64,000 nucleotides of DNA from Haloferax marinisediminis (GCF_009674585.1 NZ_WKJP01000001.1:310001-374000); one strand, 5' to 3'; shown: positions 43,804-53,871, counted from the first letter of the stretch. The notes: generated by a model not told the origin, from the letters alone. A program made the numbers and translations.

Positions 43804-44694
43804 ATGTCACTCGAATCTGTCGTCGTCACGGGCGGCACCGGAAACATCGGTCCGACCGTCGTTCGCCACCTGCGCGACCACGGATACACCGTCACGAACG
43901 TCAGTCGAAGCGGTGGTTCCGACCACGCGGACCACGACTACCGCGTGAGTGCGACCGACTCCGGTGACCTCGTCACGACGCTCGCAGCCGTCGACGCCGA
44001 CGCCATCGTCCACCTCGGAACCATCTCGACACCCACCCACGACCCCGGTCATCGCGTCTTCGAGAGCAACGTCCAATCGACGTACGTCGTCCTCGAAGCG
44101 GCAGCCACACTCGACATCGACACCGTCGTCCTCGCGTCGAGCATGAGCGCCATCGGCGGCGGGTTCGAACCCGACCCCGCGCGAATCGATTATCTACCCG
44201 TGGACGAGACGCATCGGGCGACACCGTCGAACCCGTACGGGCTCGGGAAGTACATCGCCGAAGAGACGGCGACTGGATTCGCTCGGCGAGACGACGCACC
44301 CACGACGATTGCCAGCCTTCGCTTCCCGTGGATGCCGAGCACAGACGAAGCGCGGACCACCTTCGCAGAGGGCGACCGGACACTCGCCGGCCTCCGCGAA
44401 GACGGGTTCTTCCACACGGTACGAAATACGCTCTTTTCGTATCTCGGACGAGGCGACGCCGCGCGAGTGATTCGCCGGGCTATCGAAGCCGACTTCGAAG
44501 GGCACGAACTGTTCTGGGCGGTTGCTGACGACACCTCGACCACCGTCGAGTCGGCGGAGATTGCACAGGCGGTGTACCCCGACGCAGAGATTCGGTCGCC
44601 ACTCTCGGGGCACGAATCACTCGTTTCGACGGAGAAAGCACGGCGGATGCTCGGGTGGGAACCCGAGTGGTCGTGGCGCGACGAACGCGCCTAA
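43804..44694 (+). CDS. NAD-dependent epimerase/dehydratase (extended SDR)
   Basis: A 296-residue extended short-chain dehydrogenase. The NAD-binding motif VVTGGTGNIGPTVV is at residues 6-19 and the catalytic YGLGK (Tyr-x3-Lys) at about residue 145, with ASSMSAIGGG as the serine site. The substrate, probably a nucleotide sugar or a uronate, cannot be decided. Start at ATG 43804 (MSLESVVVTGG). It stands alone, convergent with ribB. Confidence 0.85.
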   Translation: MSLESVVVTGGTGNIGPTVVRHLRDHGYTVTNVSRSGGSDHADHDYRVSATDSGDLVTTLAAVDADAIVHLGTISTPTHDPGHRVFESNVQSTYVVLEAAATLDIDTVVLASSMSAIGGGFEPDPARIDYLPVDETHRATPSNPYGLGKYIAEETATGFARRDDAPTTIASLRFPWMPSTDEARTTFAEGDRTLAGLREDGFFHTVRNTLFSYLGRGDAARVIRRAIEADFEGHELFWAVADDTSTTVESAEIAQAVYPDAEIRSPLSGHESLVSTEKARRMLGWEPEWSWRDERA

Positions 44695-44712
44695 CGGCCG
44701 AACAGGCGAGAG

Positions 44713-45396
44713 TCAGCGAAGCGCTTCGAGCAGTCGGTCGCCGTCGACGAACGCGAAGTCGTGTCGGGAGGCGTAGTCGCGGGCGGCAGTCTTCGGGAGC
44801 GCTGCGCCGCTCTCGTCGTCGAGCATCTCACAGACGACGACTGCAGGTGGGATGTCCGCCTCGTCGGCGAGGGCGAGTCCGAGTTCGGTGTGTCCCTGCC
44901 GGTCGTCGAGGAGGTTGGGCGCGCCACGAAGCAGGTGAACGTGGCCGGGTGCGCGGAACTCGTTTCCGAAGTCGACGACGTCGTAGTCGCCCTGGCGAGT
45001 CGCCTCGGCGACGGGAGCGAGACGCGAGATAGTCATCGCGCGGTCGCGGTCGGTGATGCCGGTGAACGACTCGCGGTGGTTCACCGTAAAGGAGAACGAC
45101 GACCGGGAGTCGTACGCGAGGTCGTGCGAACTCGCCGCCGGGTGGGTGAGCACCTCGTCGATGAAGGGCAACGACAGTGCCTCTGCGACGTCGTCTGGAA
45201 GGGCGACGCAGACGAGGCCGCCGGCGTCGTTGCGCATACGGGCAACGTCGCGCGGAGCGACCGAACCAGCCGGATAGACGATGTCCACTTCGCCCTCACG
45301 GTCGTCGAAGTCGTGGATGAGTACCGGTTCGCCCGCGCGGAACGCGTCGAGGACGCGTTCGACGCTGTCGTAGTCGCTTTCGGCGGAACGACTCAT
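44713..45396 (-). CDS. ribB: 3,4-dihydroxy-2-butanone 4-phosphate synthase
   Basis: A 227-residue RibB that makes the four-carbon riboflavin precursor from ribulose 5-phosphate. The acidic metal site [15 protein letters not shown] and the downstream histidine in [13 protein letters not shown] are present. Its ATG overlaps the ribK stop by four bases, so the two riboflavin genes are coupled, with the kinase/regulator first. Confidence 0.94.
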   Translation of the reverse strand: MSRSAESDYDSVERVLDAFRAGEPVLIHDFDDREGEVDIVYPAGSVAPRDVARMRNDAGGLVCVALPDDVAEALSLPFIDEVLTHPAASSHDLAYDSRSSFSFTVNHRESFTGITDRDRAMTISRLAPVAEATRQGDYDVVDFGNEFRAPGHVHLLRGAPNLLDDRQGHTELGLALADEADIPPAVVVCEMLDDESGAALPKTAARDYASRHDFAFVDGDRLLEALR

Positions 45397-46106
45397 TCGA
45401 AATCAGCCTCCTCGACGCGAACAGTGACGCTGTCGCCGTCGGCGAGGTCCAACACGTCACGGAGTTTGTCCGGGGCGATAATCTCCAGCTGTGACTCGTC
45501 GTGGTGGGTCCGTTCGGGAACGATGATGTGGACCGGGTCGTACGTGTCGCCGTCCGCCTCGATGACCGCGGCGTAACACGTGGCCGGCCCGAAGGTTCGC
45601 TCGTCGTCTTCCCACCCGTCGATTGGGACCGCATCGAGTGCCGACATCCCTGCACGGGAGCGAATCGCGTCGTCGTCGAGACGGACGTTCAGCGTGCCCG
45701 GGAACGGTTCGTAGCCGAGGCGCTCGGTGAACTGTTCCATGTACCCCGGAAGTGAGATGTAGTGGCGACCTTCGCCCATCCCGCCGGTCACCTCGCCGTC
45801 GAGAACCACGACGGAGGGCGACTCGAAGATGCGGCGATAGTCGGCGTACTCACGCCGCAACGCGGACTCACCGGTGTCGGTGATGGTTATCCACTGCCCG
45901 TCAGAGACGACGTCGCGGTCGACGAAGTCAGCCTCTTCGAGGCGCTGGAGACGGCGAGACGCCGTCTGGTTGGAGACGCCCAGTCTGTCTGCGAGGCCCG
46001 AACAGGAGACTTTGACTGGGCCGGAGCGGCCACCGTCGAGGGCGACGAGTTTCAGCGTGGCCAACTCGTCGTATCCGACTGTAGCGGCGACTACCGATTC
46101 TGACAT
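45393..46106 (-). CDS. ribK: RbkR: HTH plus CTP-dependent riboflavin kinase
   Basis: A 237-residue bifunctional protein. The N-terminal 90 residues form a winged HTH ([24 protein letters not shown]). The rest is the archaeal CTP-dependent riboflavin kinase (DUF120) with [18 protein letters not shown] and [10 protein letters not shown]. In archaea such RbkR proteins make FMN and also control riboflavin genes. ribB directly follows with a 4-nt overlap. A TATA-like box 28 nt upstream supports ATG 46106 and a leaderless mRNA. Confidence 0.94.
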   Translation of the reverse strand: MSESVVAATVGYDELATLKLVALDGGRSGPVKVSCSGLADRLGVSNQTASRRLQRLEEADFVDRDVVSDGQWITITDTGESALRREYADYRRIFESPSVVVLDGEVTGGMGEGRHYISLPGYMEQFTERLGYEPFPGTLNVRLDDDAIRSRAGMSALDAVPIDGWEDDERTFGPATCYAAVIEADGDTYDPVHIIVPERTHHDESQLEIIAPDKLRDVLDLADGDSVTVRVEEADFE

Positions 46107-46440
46107 ACTTCAAGATTCGAATGCGCGTCCCATAAGCGTATCGTATGTGAGATGCATTCCAGAAATGAGATGGGCGGCGGCGACGGCGGCCGGGGCAGCG
46201 TCTATCGAGAGTTTCGGGCCACCGTTGGTAAGTCCGTCGGTCAGAACAATACCGCGAGAACGTGCGCATTCGCTCGGGTTCTCACGGAAGGGTGGGAGGA
46301 GGAGGGCGGAGGCACGGGACGGAGATGTTCGAGTGAGTGCTGGGCGAGAGGGTGGGGCAGGCAGACGCGAGTGTGCGGTGGTATGGCGGGTTGGGGGTGA
46401 GGGGTGGGGTGCGTCGGCGGGATAACCGGGATGAGGCGTC
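46107..46440. other. Intergenic region without a supported gene
   Basis: Apart from the ribK promoter at its left edge, I see nothing functional. The plus strand is strongly GGG/GAG-rich. Open frames here give proline/serine-rich or glycine-rich peptides with no acidic bias, unlike haloarchaeal proteins. Confidence 0.6.
46131..46138 (-). promoter_or_regulatory. TATA-like box for ribK-ribB
   Basis: Minus strand CGCTTATG about 28 nt before ATG 46106. Confidence 0.5.
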
Positions 46441-46596
46441 TCAGGACTCTGCTGCTCTCCGTTCGGCACTCACCTGTGAGATGCCGGCGTTCGCCGAGCA
46501 ACTGGGGCAGGCGTAGACGTTTCCTTGGTCGTCACCGAATACACGGATGAAGTTCCTCGACACGAACGCTTCGCAGTGGTTGCATTGGTTCGTCAT
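46441..46596 (-). CDS. 51-residue zinc-ribbon protein (DUF7563-like)
   Basis: A very short gene: MTNQCNHCEAFVSRNFIRVF, then GDDQGNVYACPSCSANAG and a short basic/acidic tail to the TGA. Two CxxC pairs (C5/C8 and C30/C33) should bind one zinc. It matches the layout of a widespread haloarchaeal family of about 50-residue zinc fingers (I believe DUF7563), whose function is unknown; similar haloarchaeal microproteins influence stress survival or biofilm formation. It is divergent from argS. Confidence 0.8.
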   Translation of the reverse strand: MTNQCNHCEAFVSRNFIRVFGDDQGNVYACPSCSANAGISQVSAERRAAES

Positions 46597-46788
46597 GGTT
46601 GTGGGGTGGGAGATGGCAGACTGTCCTGCCTCGATGTTACCGTGGATTGCTCGTACTATACCGATGCTACCAAACTAGTAAGGTATCAGTTGTAGACGGT
46701 ACTTTCGGGGGTGATTACGTGGCCGAGCGGCGACGATTCGGCGTCCCAACAGGACTGGAGTGGAACCTGCCCGGACGGTTCGGAAAGG

Positions 46789-46796
46789 CCTTTAGC
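46789..46796 (+). promoter_or_regulatory. TATA-like box for argS
   Basis: CCTTTAGC centred about 27 nt before ATG 46819; supports this start over in-frame codons upstream. Confidence 0.5.
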
Positions 46797-46818
46797 CGCC
46801 TGTCGAGAATCCGCGTAC

Positions 46819-48582
46819 ATGTTCAGACAGTTCCGTGAGGAGGTCGAGGCGGCGCTCTCTGCGGCGCTCTCGTCGCTCGACCTTCCCACCGACGACCTTG
46901 GGGTCGAAGAGCCGCCGGAGGACGTACCTGCAACCCTCGCCTCTAGCGTCGCCTTCCGACTTGCTGGCGTCGTCGGTGCTGCACCGCCACAGGTCGCTGC
47001 CGACATCGCCGAGGAAATCTCCGTCGAGGGCTACGACTACCTCAGCGCAGTCGACACGCAAGGCCCGTACGTGAACTTCCACGTGAGCGACGCCTACTAC
47101 GACGACACCCTCGACGCGGCAGCAACCGACACCGAGTACGGTCACCTCCCATCGACCGGGGAGAGCGTCGTCGTCGAACACACGAGTGCGAACCCGACGG
47201 GACCGGTCCACGTCGGCCGCACCCGTAACCCCGTCATCGGTGACGCCGTCGCAAATCTACTCGACTTCGCCGGCAACGACGTCGAACGCCACTACTACGT
47301 GAACGACGCCGGTCGCCAGATGGCCGTCTTCACGTGGGCGTACGAGACCTTCGACGAGGAAGACCTCGACGGAGAACCAGAACGCGACCGTATCGAGTAC
47401 GACCTCGTCCGCTACTACCGCAAGGGCAACGCGTACCTCGAAGATGCCGACCCCGACAAGGTCGAGGCCGCCGAAGCAAAGATTACGGAGATTCTCCAGG
47501 GCATCGAAGAAGGCGACGAAGAGACGTACGCCCGCGTCGAAGAAGTCGTCGACCAGGTTCTCGGTGGCATGCGCGAGTGTCTCGAACGCCTCCCCGCCGA
47601 ATTCGACGAGTTCGTCAAAGAGACGCGGTTCATGTTCGACGGGAGCACCCGTGACCTCGCCGACCGCCTCAAAGAGACCGAGTACGCGGTCTACGAGGAA
47701 GACGCGTGGCAACTCGAACTCGACGACTACGGCTTCGAGAAGAACCTCGTCTTCCTCCGCTCGGACGACACCTCGCTGTACACGACGCGTGACCTCGCCC
47801 ACCACGAGTGGAAGTTCGACAACTTCGACCGCGCCGTGACCGTCCTCGGTGAGGACCACAAACTGCAGGCCGGCCAACTCCGCGCCGCACTCGACATCCT
47901 CGGCAACGACGTGGACAAACTCGAGAACGTCATCTACTCGTGGGTCAACCTCCCCGGCGGCGAGACGATGTCCACCCGCAAGGGGACCGGCGTCATGCTC
48001 GACGACCTGCTCGACGAGTCCATCTCGCGCGCCCGCGACGAAGTCGAAAAGCGCCTCGAAGGTCGCGTCCGCGACGACGACCTCGATGAAGCCGACATCG
48101 ACCGCATCGCCCGACAGGTCGGTATCGGCGCGGTTCGCTACGACATCGTCTCGAAGCAACCGACGAAGACCATCACGTTCGAGTGGGACCAAGCGCTCAA
48201 CTTCGAGGCCCAGTCCGCACCGTACATCCAGTACGTCCACGCGCGCTGTTGTGGCATCGTCAACGAGGCGGCCAACGCCGGCATCGACGCCAGCGACGTC
48301 GACCCATCGGTGCTCACCACCGAGGCCGAACGCGACCTCATCCGCACGATTGCGCGGTTCCCCGCCGTCATCGAAGCGGCGGCCGACGACCTCGAACCGC
48401 ACGCAGTCGCCACGTACGCCCGCGAACTCGCCGAAGTGTTCAACACGTTCTACCGCGAGTGCCCGGTGCTCGACGCCGACGAAGACGTCGGTGCTGCCCG
48501 GCTGGCACTCGTCAAAGCGGCCCGGAACAGCGTCGCTAACGCGCTCGCTATCGTCGGTGTCGAAGCACCCGAGTCGATGTGA
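46819..48582 (+). CDS. argS: Arginyl-tRNA synthetase
   Basis: A 587-residue class I synthetase. The HIGH-type motif is [18 protein letters not shown] and the KMSKS-type motif [12 protein letters not shown]. The N-terminal Arg-S additional domain ([17 protein letters not shown]) and the DALR anticodon-binding domain at the C-terminus are complete. The start at ATG 46819 is fixed by the promoter and by the family N-terminus; sequence upstream in frame is not haloarchaeal protein. Confidence 0.96.
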   Translation: MFRQFREEVEAALSAALSSLDLPTDDLGVEEPPEDVPATLASSVAFRLAGVVGAAPPQVAADIAEEISVEGYDYLSAVDTQGPYVNFHVSDAYYDDTLDAAATDTEYGHLPSTGESVVVEHTSANPTGPVHVGRTRNPVIGDAVANLLDFAGNDVERHYYVNDAGRQMAVFTWAYETFDEEDLDGEPERDRIEYDLVRYYRKGNAYLEDADPDKVEAAEAKITEILQGIEEGDEETYARVEEVVDQVLGGMRECLERLPAEFDEFVKETRFMFDGSTRDLADRLKETEYAVYEEDAWQLELDDYGFEKNLVFLRSDDTSLYTTRDLAHHEWKFDNFDRAVTVLGEDHKLQAGQLRAALDILGNDVDKLENVIYSWVNLPGGETMSTRKGTGVMLDDLLDESISRARDEVEKRLEGRVRDDDLDEADIDRIARQVGIGAVRYDIVSKQPTKTITFEWDQALNFEAQSAPYIQYVHARCCGIVNEAANAGIDASDVDPSVLTTEAERDLIRTIARFPAVIEAAADDLEPHAVATYARELAEVFNTFYRECPVLDADEDVGAARLALVKAARNSVANALAIVGVEAPESM

Positions 48583-48609
48583 ACACGGGCTAAAACGGCT
48601 TTTTTCGCG

Positions 48610-48747
48610 TTAGAGCAAGAGCGGCAGTGCGATTGCAGCGGACACGAGTGACCCGCCGAGCGCCCAGACTGTGATGGCGCCGCCGCCGAGTGCGAGTACG
48701 AGGAACAACACTATCCACCAGAAGGGAACGGACTCAGATTCTGCCAT
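48610..48747 (-). CDS. 45-residue membrane protein behind minD4
   Basis: A very short gene: MAESESVPFWWIVLFLVLAL, then GGGAITVWALGGSLVSAAIALPLLL. A short acidic start is followed by two hydrophobic helices. It begins 39 nt after the minD4 stop on the same strand, so it is probably co-transcribed. No family is recognised. Placement behind a cell-positioning ATPase makes a membrane accessory role possible, but this is inference only. Confidence 0.6.
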   Translation of the reverse strand: MAESESVPFWWIVLFLVLALGGGAITVWALGGSLVSAAIALPLLL

Positions 48748-48786
48748 AGGGGGCTTTCCGCAGACCCGCGTAAAAGGCCTTCCCGT

Positions 48787-50544
48787 TTAGCCGAGGAATC
48801 GCCTGAAAAAGCCGCTCTTTTCTTCGTCGTCGCCCTCGTCTTCGAGTGCTTCGACCTCTTCGACGAGCGAGGTCGTGTAGACGCCCTCTTCGTCGTCGTC
48901 GCCCGCGTCAGAACGCTCTTCAGCGACGGCGTCCGGTTCCGCTTCGGCGACGAGCGGTTCGTCTGCCGACTCCGACGGTGCCTCGGCGATGACCGCCGAC
49001 GCCTCCGCTGTCTCGTCGGCTGTTTCGGGGGAGTCGGCCGTCTCGGGGTCTTCCTCGATGGAAGCCGCATCCTCGTCAGCGGCAGAGTCGTCGTCTGCGA
49101 CGGAGGCGTCTCCGACGGACGTGTCGCTCCCACTGGTCGTCGCTTCGACCACTGCATCGCCCGCGAGCGGGTCTGCACCCATCGAATCGGCGTCGTCGAG
49201 GTCTGCAGTGACTGGGTCTTCGTCGTCGGCAGCGGTGTCAGCAGTCAGTTCGTCGTCGTCGGCATCACTCGCCAACGGGTCTTCGTCGACCGCTTCAGCG
49301 CGTCCGGTGCCGTTTCCACTTCCGAACGGAACTGCGGCGTCGAGCGCTGCTTCGGCCTCGTCTTCGAGTGTTGCCTCGGTCGTCGAACGCTCCTCGGGAG
49401 TCGGCGTCGATGCAGTCGAGCGGTCTGGCTCGGGGGTGGAACCCTGTTGGGGAATCGGCTCCGACTCTGCCGACTCCACCTGCTCAGGCACTGATTCGGA
49501 GTCGTCCTCTGCGTTGGCTTCGGGTTCGTCGTCCACGTTGGCCTCGGCTTCGGGCGTCTGCGGTTGGTCAGGTTCGGGGTCAGTGTCTGACTCAGAAGTC
49601 TGTTCAGCGACGGCCTCCGGGTCTGGCTCCGCGTCGAGCGGTTCCTCTTCGGGGACGTCGATGTCGACCGACGCGTCGTCTGTCGTCACGTCCGAATCGG
49701 GTGTGTCGTCGGTTTCGACGACCGTCTCCGCACCGTCGCGTGTGTCGTCGGTCTCGGAATCGTCAGCGTCGGCAGCGGGAGTCGAGGACGACTGCTCGTC
49801 TGTCGACTCCGCGTCGTCGGGTTGTGACTCTGGGACTGGAACCGGTTTGCCAGTGAGTGCCTCCGCGAGCGCTCGGTAGCCAGCGGCCGCGATACTCTCT
49901 GGCGAGCGCGCGACGACCGGTGTCTGGGTGTGGAGCGCTTCGCGAATCGCGGCGTCTTCGGGGACGACGGCGATGACGCCCGTGTCGAGAAGTTCGGCAA
50001 CCACGTCGGCGTTCGGGTTCGACTGGTTGACTCGCGTGAGGACGACGCCGACGATGTCCGCACCGATTCGGTCGCCGAGTTGCCGGGTCTTCTCAGTGTC
50101 GCCGAGGGCCTCGCGCTCGGTCGTCGAGACGAGAAGCACCTCGTCGGCGAGTTTCAGTGGGACGAACGTGTCGTCACTGAGCCCTGCACCGGTGTCGATG
50201 AGGACGATGTCGTGGTTCTCCTGGAGGGTCTCGATGACTGGGTGGAGTTCCTTCGCGTTCGCACTCGCGAACGCCTCCAACGCAGTCGACCCGGGGACGA
50301 CCGAGAGTCCTTCGGGCCCCTCGTAGGTGGCCGATTCGACTGTCGTGCTGCCAGTGAGCACGTCGTGGAGCGTCTCCCCATCTGGGTCGACACCGAGGGC
50401 TCCAGCGAGATTCGGCATCCCGAGGTCACCGTCGACGACGACGACGTCGTGCCCGGCCATCGAGAGGACCGTCCCGAGGTTGGCAGTCGTCGTCGTCTTT
50501 CCAACCCCGCCTTTTGCGCTGGCAATTGCGTACACCCGAGACAT
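48787..50544 (-). CDS. minD4: MinD-family ATPase with long acidic C-terminal extension (MinD4)
   Basis: A 585-residue protein. Residues 1-255 are a MinD/ParA ATPase with deviant Walker A SAKGGVGKTTTTANLG and VVVDGDLGMPNLAG. Residues about 265-555 are a low-complexity Asp/Glu/Ser/Thr/Ala-rich region. The last 10 residues KSGFFRRFLG form a basic-hydrophobic tip like a MinD membrane-targeting sequence. In Haloferax MinD4 is known to oscillate between poles and to help position archaella and chemoreceptor arrays, the extension being needed. A TATA-like box near 50584 supports ATG 50544. Confidence 0.88.
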   Translation of the reverse strand: MSRVYAIASAKGGVGKTTTTANLGTVLSMAGHDVVVVDGDLGMPNLAGALGVDPDGETLHDVLTGSTTVESATYEGPEGLSVVPGSTALEAFASANAKELHPVIETLQENHDIVLIDTGAGLSDDTFVPLKLADEVLLVSTTEREALGDTEKTRQLGDRIGADIVGVVLTRVNQSNPNADVVAELLDTGVIAVVPEDAAIREALHTQTPVVARSPESIAAAGYRALAEALTGKPVPVPESQPDDAESTDEQSSSTPAADADDSETDDTRDGAETVVETDDTPDSDVTTDDASVDIDVPEEEPLDAEPDPEAVAEQTSESDTDPEPDQPQTPEAEANVDDEPEANAEDDSESVPEQVESAESEPIPQQGSTPEPDRSTASTPTPEERSTTEATLEDEAEAALDAAVPFGSGNGTGRAEAVDEDPLASDADDDELTADTAADDEDPVTADLDDADSMGADPLAGDAVVEATTSGSDTSVGDASVADDDSAADEDAASIEEDPETADSPETADETAEASAVIAEAPSESADEPLVAEAEPDAVAEERSDAGDDDEEGVYTTSLVEEVEALEDEGDDEEKSGFFRRFLG

Positions 50545-50578
50545 AAATTCCAACTGTCGAAATCCACCCATGACAGCC

Positions 50579-50588
50579 ACATAAATGT
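50579..50588 (-). promoter_or_regulatory. TATA-like box for minD4
   Basis: Minus strand ACATTTATGT. Predicted start near 50558, just upstream of ATG 50544 and downstream of the alternative ATG at 50571. Confidence 0.5.
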
Positions 50589-50680
50589 TCTCCGACGAGT
50601 CCTCCCATCTGGGCACCGGATTTCATCCTGGTTGGACCGTCGTGTGTGTGTGGCTATCGTGTAGCGTTCCCAGTCAAAGG

Positions 50681-50688
50681 TTACTTAG
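50681..50688 (+). promoter_or_regulatory. TATA-like box for prf1
   Basis: TTACTTAG about 29 nt before ATG 50713. Confidence 0.45.
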
Positions 50689-50712
50689 CCGCTGGATAGA
50701 CTAGAAGTAGTG

Positions 50713-51957
50713 ATGAGTAGCGACGCCGAGGAGGCGAGCGAAGACCGCCGTAAGTACGAATTCAAGAAGGTCATCGAGGACCTCAAGGAGTACGAAGGCT
50801 CAGGGACTCAGCTCGTCACCATCTACATTCCCGAAGACAAGCAGATTTCTGACGTGGTCGAACACGTCATCACAGAGCACAGCGAAGCGTCTAACATCAA
50901 GTCGAAGCAGACGCGGACGAACGTCCAGGACGCACTCACGAGTATCAAAGACCGCCTCCGGTACTACGGCAACTTCCCCCCGGACCGCGGCATCGTCATG
51001 TTCTCCGGCGCCGTCGACTCCGGCGGTGGCCAGACGAACATGGTCACGAAGGTCTTAGAGAGTCCGCCGGACCCGATTCAGTCGTTCCGGTACCACTGTG
51101 ACTCGAACTTCCTCACCTCCCCGCTCGAGGACATGCTCATGGACAAGGGCCTCTTCGGCCTCGTCGTCCTCGACCGCCGCGAAGCCAACGTCGGCTGGCT
51201 GAAAGGCAAGCGCGTCGAACCGGTCAAGAGCGCCTCGTCGCTCGTCCCCGGCAAGCAGCGAAAAGGTGGTCAGTCCGCCCAGCGTTTCGCCCGCCTGCGC
51301 CTCGAAGCCATCGACAACTTCTATCAGGAAGTCGCTGGCATGGCGAACGACCTGTTCGTCCCCAAGCGCCACGAGATGGACGGCGTCCTCGTCGGCGGTC
51401 CGTCGCCGACGAAAGACGAGTTCCTCGACGGCGACTACCTCCACCACGAACTGCAAGACATCGTCGTCGGCAAGTTCGACGTCGCCTACACCGACGAATC
51501 CGGCCTCTACGACCTCGTCGACGCCGCACAGGACGTGCTGGCCGACCAGGAGGTCATGAAGGACAAAAAGCAGATGGAGGAGTTCTTCGAGAAACTCCAC
51601 CGCGGCAACGAGTCCACCTACGGGTTCGAAGCGACGCGAAAGAACCTCGTCATGGGCTCTGTCGACCGTCTGCTCATCTCCGAGGACCTGCGCAAGGACG
51701 TCGCCATCTACGACTGTGGCGGCCAAGAGGAGTTCGAGCTCATCGACCACCGTCACAACACCCCGTCACACGACTGTGAAGGCGGCGGCGAGGCCGAGCT
51801 GAAAGAACGCGAGGACGTCATCGAGTACCTGATGGACCTCGCAGACCAGCGCGGCACGGAGACGAAGTTCATCAGCACCGACTTCGAGAAAGGCGAACAG
51901 CTCTACGACGCGTTCGGTGGCATCGCCGGAATCCTCCGGTACTCCACCGGCATCTAA
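50713..51957 (+). CDS. prf1: Peptide chain release factor aRF1
   Basis: A 414-residue archaeal/eukaryotic-type class I release factor. The stop-codon-reading NIKS motif is in EASNIKSKQTRTN and the peptidyl-hydrolysis GGQ in GKQRKGGQSAQRF. Three domains of the eRF1 fold are complete. ATG 50713 is preferred to the adjoining GTG at 50710. It is divergent from minD4. Confidence 0.96.
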   Translation: MSSDAEEASEDRRKYEFKKVIEDLKEYEGSGTQLVTIYIPEDKQISDVVEHVITEHSEASNIKSKQTRTNVQDALTSIKDRLRYYGNFPPDRGIVMFSGAVDSGGGQTNMVTKVLESPPDPIQSFRYHCDSNFLTSPLEDMLMDKGLFGLVVLDRREANVGWLKGKRVEPVKSASSLVPGKQRKGGQSAQRFARLRLEAIDNFYQEVAGMANDLFVPKRHEMDGVLVGGPSPTKDEFLDGDYLHHELQDIVVGKFDVAYTDESGLYDLVDAAQDVLADQEVMKDKKQMEEFFEKLHRGNESTYGFEATRKNLVMGSVDRLLISEDLRKDVAIYDCGGQEEFELIDHRHNTPSHDCEGGGEAELKEREDVIEYLMDLADQRGTETKFISTDFEKGEQLYDAFGGIAGILRYSTGI

Positions 51958-52017
51958 ACGACTCCTCCTCGGCGTCTCTTTTCGACACCGCTCAGCGACC
52001 GACACCTCACCACGTCG

Positions 52018-53295
52018 TCACGGTCGGACGCGCGGGACGAAGTGACCAGTCTCTCGACGAACACCGACCAGAAGGGCCACTGCTGCGACGAGCGGTAAGG
52101 CCGCACACGAGAGATAAATTGGTTCGAAGCCAACGGCGTCTATCAACGGAAGGGTGACGATGGGGCCGAATCCACCCCCGATGTCACCGAACACGTTGCT
52201 CGTCCCGACGGCACGGCCCATCTCGTCGTCGGGAACCAGGTCGCCCAGCAGTGCCATCAGTGGTCCGCTCGTCCCACCCTGCCCGACGCCGACGAACAGG
52301 CAGGCGAGGGCCAACGACAGATTCGAGTCCGCGACGGTCAGCAGGACGAATCCGAGCGACGTAGCGCCCAAGAAGAACAGCAACGTGGGGATGCGAGACT
52401 GTCGCCGGTCGCTCACAGAGCCACCGACGTACATCGAGACGCCCGCGGCGACGACGGTGAGACCCATGAAGATACCCGACGACCCCTGCGCGTCGAAGCC
52501 GAAGACGCTGAGGTCGTTCTGTCCGAGAAACAGCACCAGCGTGGCGAACAGCGCACCGATGTAGACGAAGAGGACGGCGAAGTTCACCAACCCGACCGTG
52601 AGCGCAGGCAGGTCAGTGTTGACGTCCCACGGCTTGGCCGACGTGTTCCGCTCTGCTTCGACGTGCGTCTCGGGGACCGACCAGTATGCGATGGCACTGG
52701 CGAGAAATGCGAAGACAGTCGCGACGCCGAACGCCGTCAGCGTCCCCGCGAGTTCACTCAGGACACCGCCGATGACCACGCCCGTCGGGAATCCGAAGAG
52801 GACGCCCCCTCTGATGAGACCCATGTTCGCCCCACGAGACCGGCCATCACTCACGTCGGCCGCGATGGTGTACGCCGTCGCGAAGACGAGGGCGCTTCCG
52901 ACACCCCACAGCAAGCGCGCGAGCAAGAACCACGCCTCGGGGAGCGGTGCAACCATGGCGACGACGTAACCGAATGTCGCCACGCCTTGGACGAACATCC
53001 CGACGACGAACGGCGTTCGTGTCCCGATTCGGTCGACGAGGCTCCCTGCCGGTGCGTTCGCCAAGAGTCGGGAGAACCGATTCGCACTCAGGATGATTCC
53101 GACGAGGACGGGCGAGATACCGAGCACAGCGCCGAGATTGGGCAAAATCGGGAATATCACACCCCCGCCGAATCCGATGAAGAACGTACTGACGATGACC
53201 GCGCCGACGACGAGGTCACCGTCGTCCGCGGCAGCCCGGACGCGACTGGCGAGCCGGGCGACGAACCCGCCAGACGAATGCTGCGACCCTTTCAC
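52018..53295 (-). CDS. Major facilitator superfamily transporter
   Basis: A 425-residue, 12-helix MFS permease. GSLVDRIGTRTPFVVG after helix 2 is the MFS A-motif and the second half repeats it as GGSVSDRRQSRIPT. The substrate is unknown; the sequence resembles drug/multidrug or sugar efflux types. I place the start at the GTG at 53295 because a CTTTTACTC box near 53360 would put transcription start downstream of the ATG at 53391, which would otherwise add a non-membrane N-terminus. Convergent with prf1. Confidence 0.85.
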   Translation of the reverse strand: MKGSQHSSGGFVARLASRVRAAADDGDLVVGAVIVSTFFIGFGGGVIFPILPNLGAVLGISPVLVGIILSANRFSRLLANAPAGSLVDRIGTRTPFVVGMFVQGVATFGYVVAMVAPLPEAWFLLARLLWGVGSALVFATAYTIAADVSDGRSRGANMGLIRGGVLFGFPTGVVIGGVLSELAGTLTAFGVATVFAFLASAIAYWSVPETHVEAERNTSAKPWDVNTDLPALTVGLVNFAVLFVYIGALFATLVLFLGQNDLSVFGFDAQGSSGIFMGLTVVAAGVSMYVGGSVSDRRQSRIPTLLFFLGATSLGFVLLTVADSNLSLALACLFVGVGQGGTSGPLMALLGDLVPDDEMGRAVGTSNVFGDIGGGFGPIVTLPLIDAVGFEPIYLSCAALPLVAAVALLVGVRRETGHFVPRVRP

Positions 53296-53412
53296 CGCCG
53301 CACCCCGAACGCGCTCCGGTGGACTCGGCTCATCTGGTTCGCTGTTGTACGAAATAGAGTAAAAGGCGTTCGAAGGGCACCCACGTGACACCCACTGGTG
53401 GAAGCACCGAAC

Positions 53413-53796
53413 TTACAGAAACATCTCTAACTGCGAGTGCCGTCGCCCCACGTCGAAGTGCGGGTCCGGAACCGAGTGTTCGAGTCTGTCGAGGACGAGA
53501 TGGACGTCGACGCCGTTTCGTTCGGCGTACTCGGCACACTCGACGATGGCCTCGCGGTTGAGCGCCAACGAGTCGAGGAATCCGACCATCAGAGCTGCGG
53601 CGGCGCCACCCTCGCTATCTGGGAGAATGTCAGCGAGTGGCCCCACCCCTCCTTCGGTCAACCGGCCATCACTCGGATGGACTCGGAGGCAGTCGACACA
53701 CAGTCCAATCGTCAGCGACCCCTCGGGTGCGTACTCGTCGAGCGCTTCGGGGACGGCGAAGACGGCCTCGTCTCCCCCACAGTCAGGACACGACAT
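53413..53796 (-). CDS. Zinc-ribbon protein (DUF6276-like)
   Basis: A 127-residue protein with CPDCGGDEAVFAVP at the N-terminus and a second pair LCVDCLRVHP, together one zinc ribbon. The rest is helical and acidic (LADILPDSEGGAAAALMVGFLDSL). It resembles a haloarchaeal family I believe is DUF6276, of unknown function. An in-frame ATG two codons upstream (53802) is equally possible. It is read leftward, between atpD and the MFS gene. Confidence 0.78.
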   Translation of the reverse strand: MSCPDCGGDEAVFAVPEALDEYAPEGSLTIGLCVDCLRVHPSDGRLTEGGVGPLADILPDSEGGAAAALMVGFLDSLALNREAIVECAEYAERNGVDVHLVLDRLEHSVPDPHFDVGRRHSQLEMFL

Positions 53797-53871
53797 ACCC
53801 ACCGCTACGCGGGAGTGTGTTGAAAATTGGTCGGTGGGCCGACCAAGAACGTATCGTCAGTCGAGAAGCGA

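Noticed and set aside
46110-46469. 119-codon minus-strand frame upstream of ribK
   Set aside because: The product is Pro/Ser/Arg-rich without acidic bias, and it overlaps the ribK promoter and the zinc-ribbon gene.
53295-53391. N-terminal extension of the MFS transporter from ATG 53391
   Set aside because: The added residues are non-hydrophobic, and the likely promoter lies downstream of that ATG; kept only as an alternative start.
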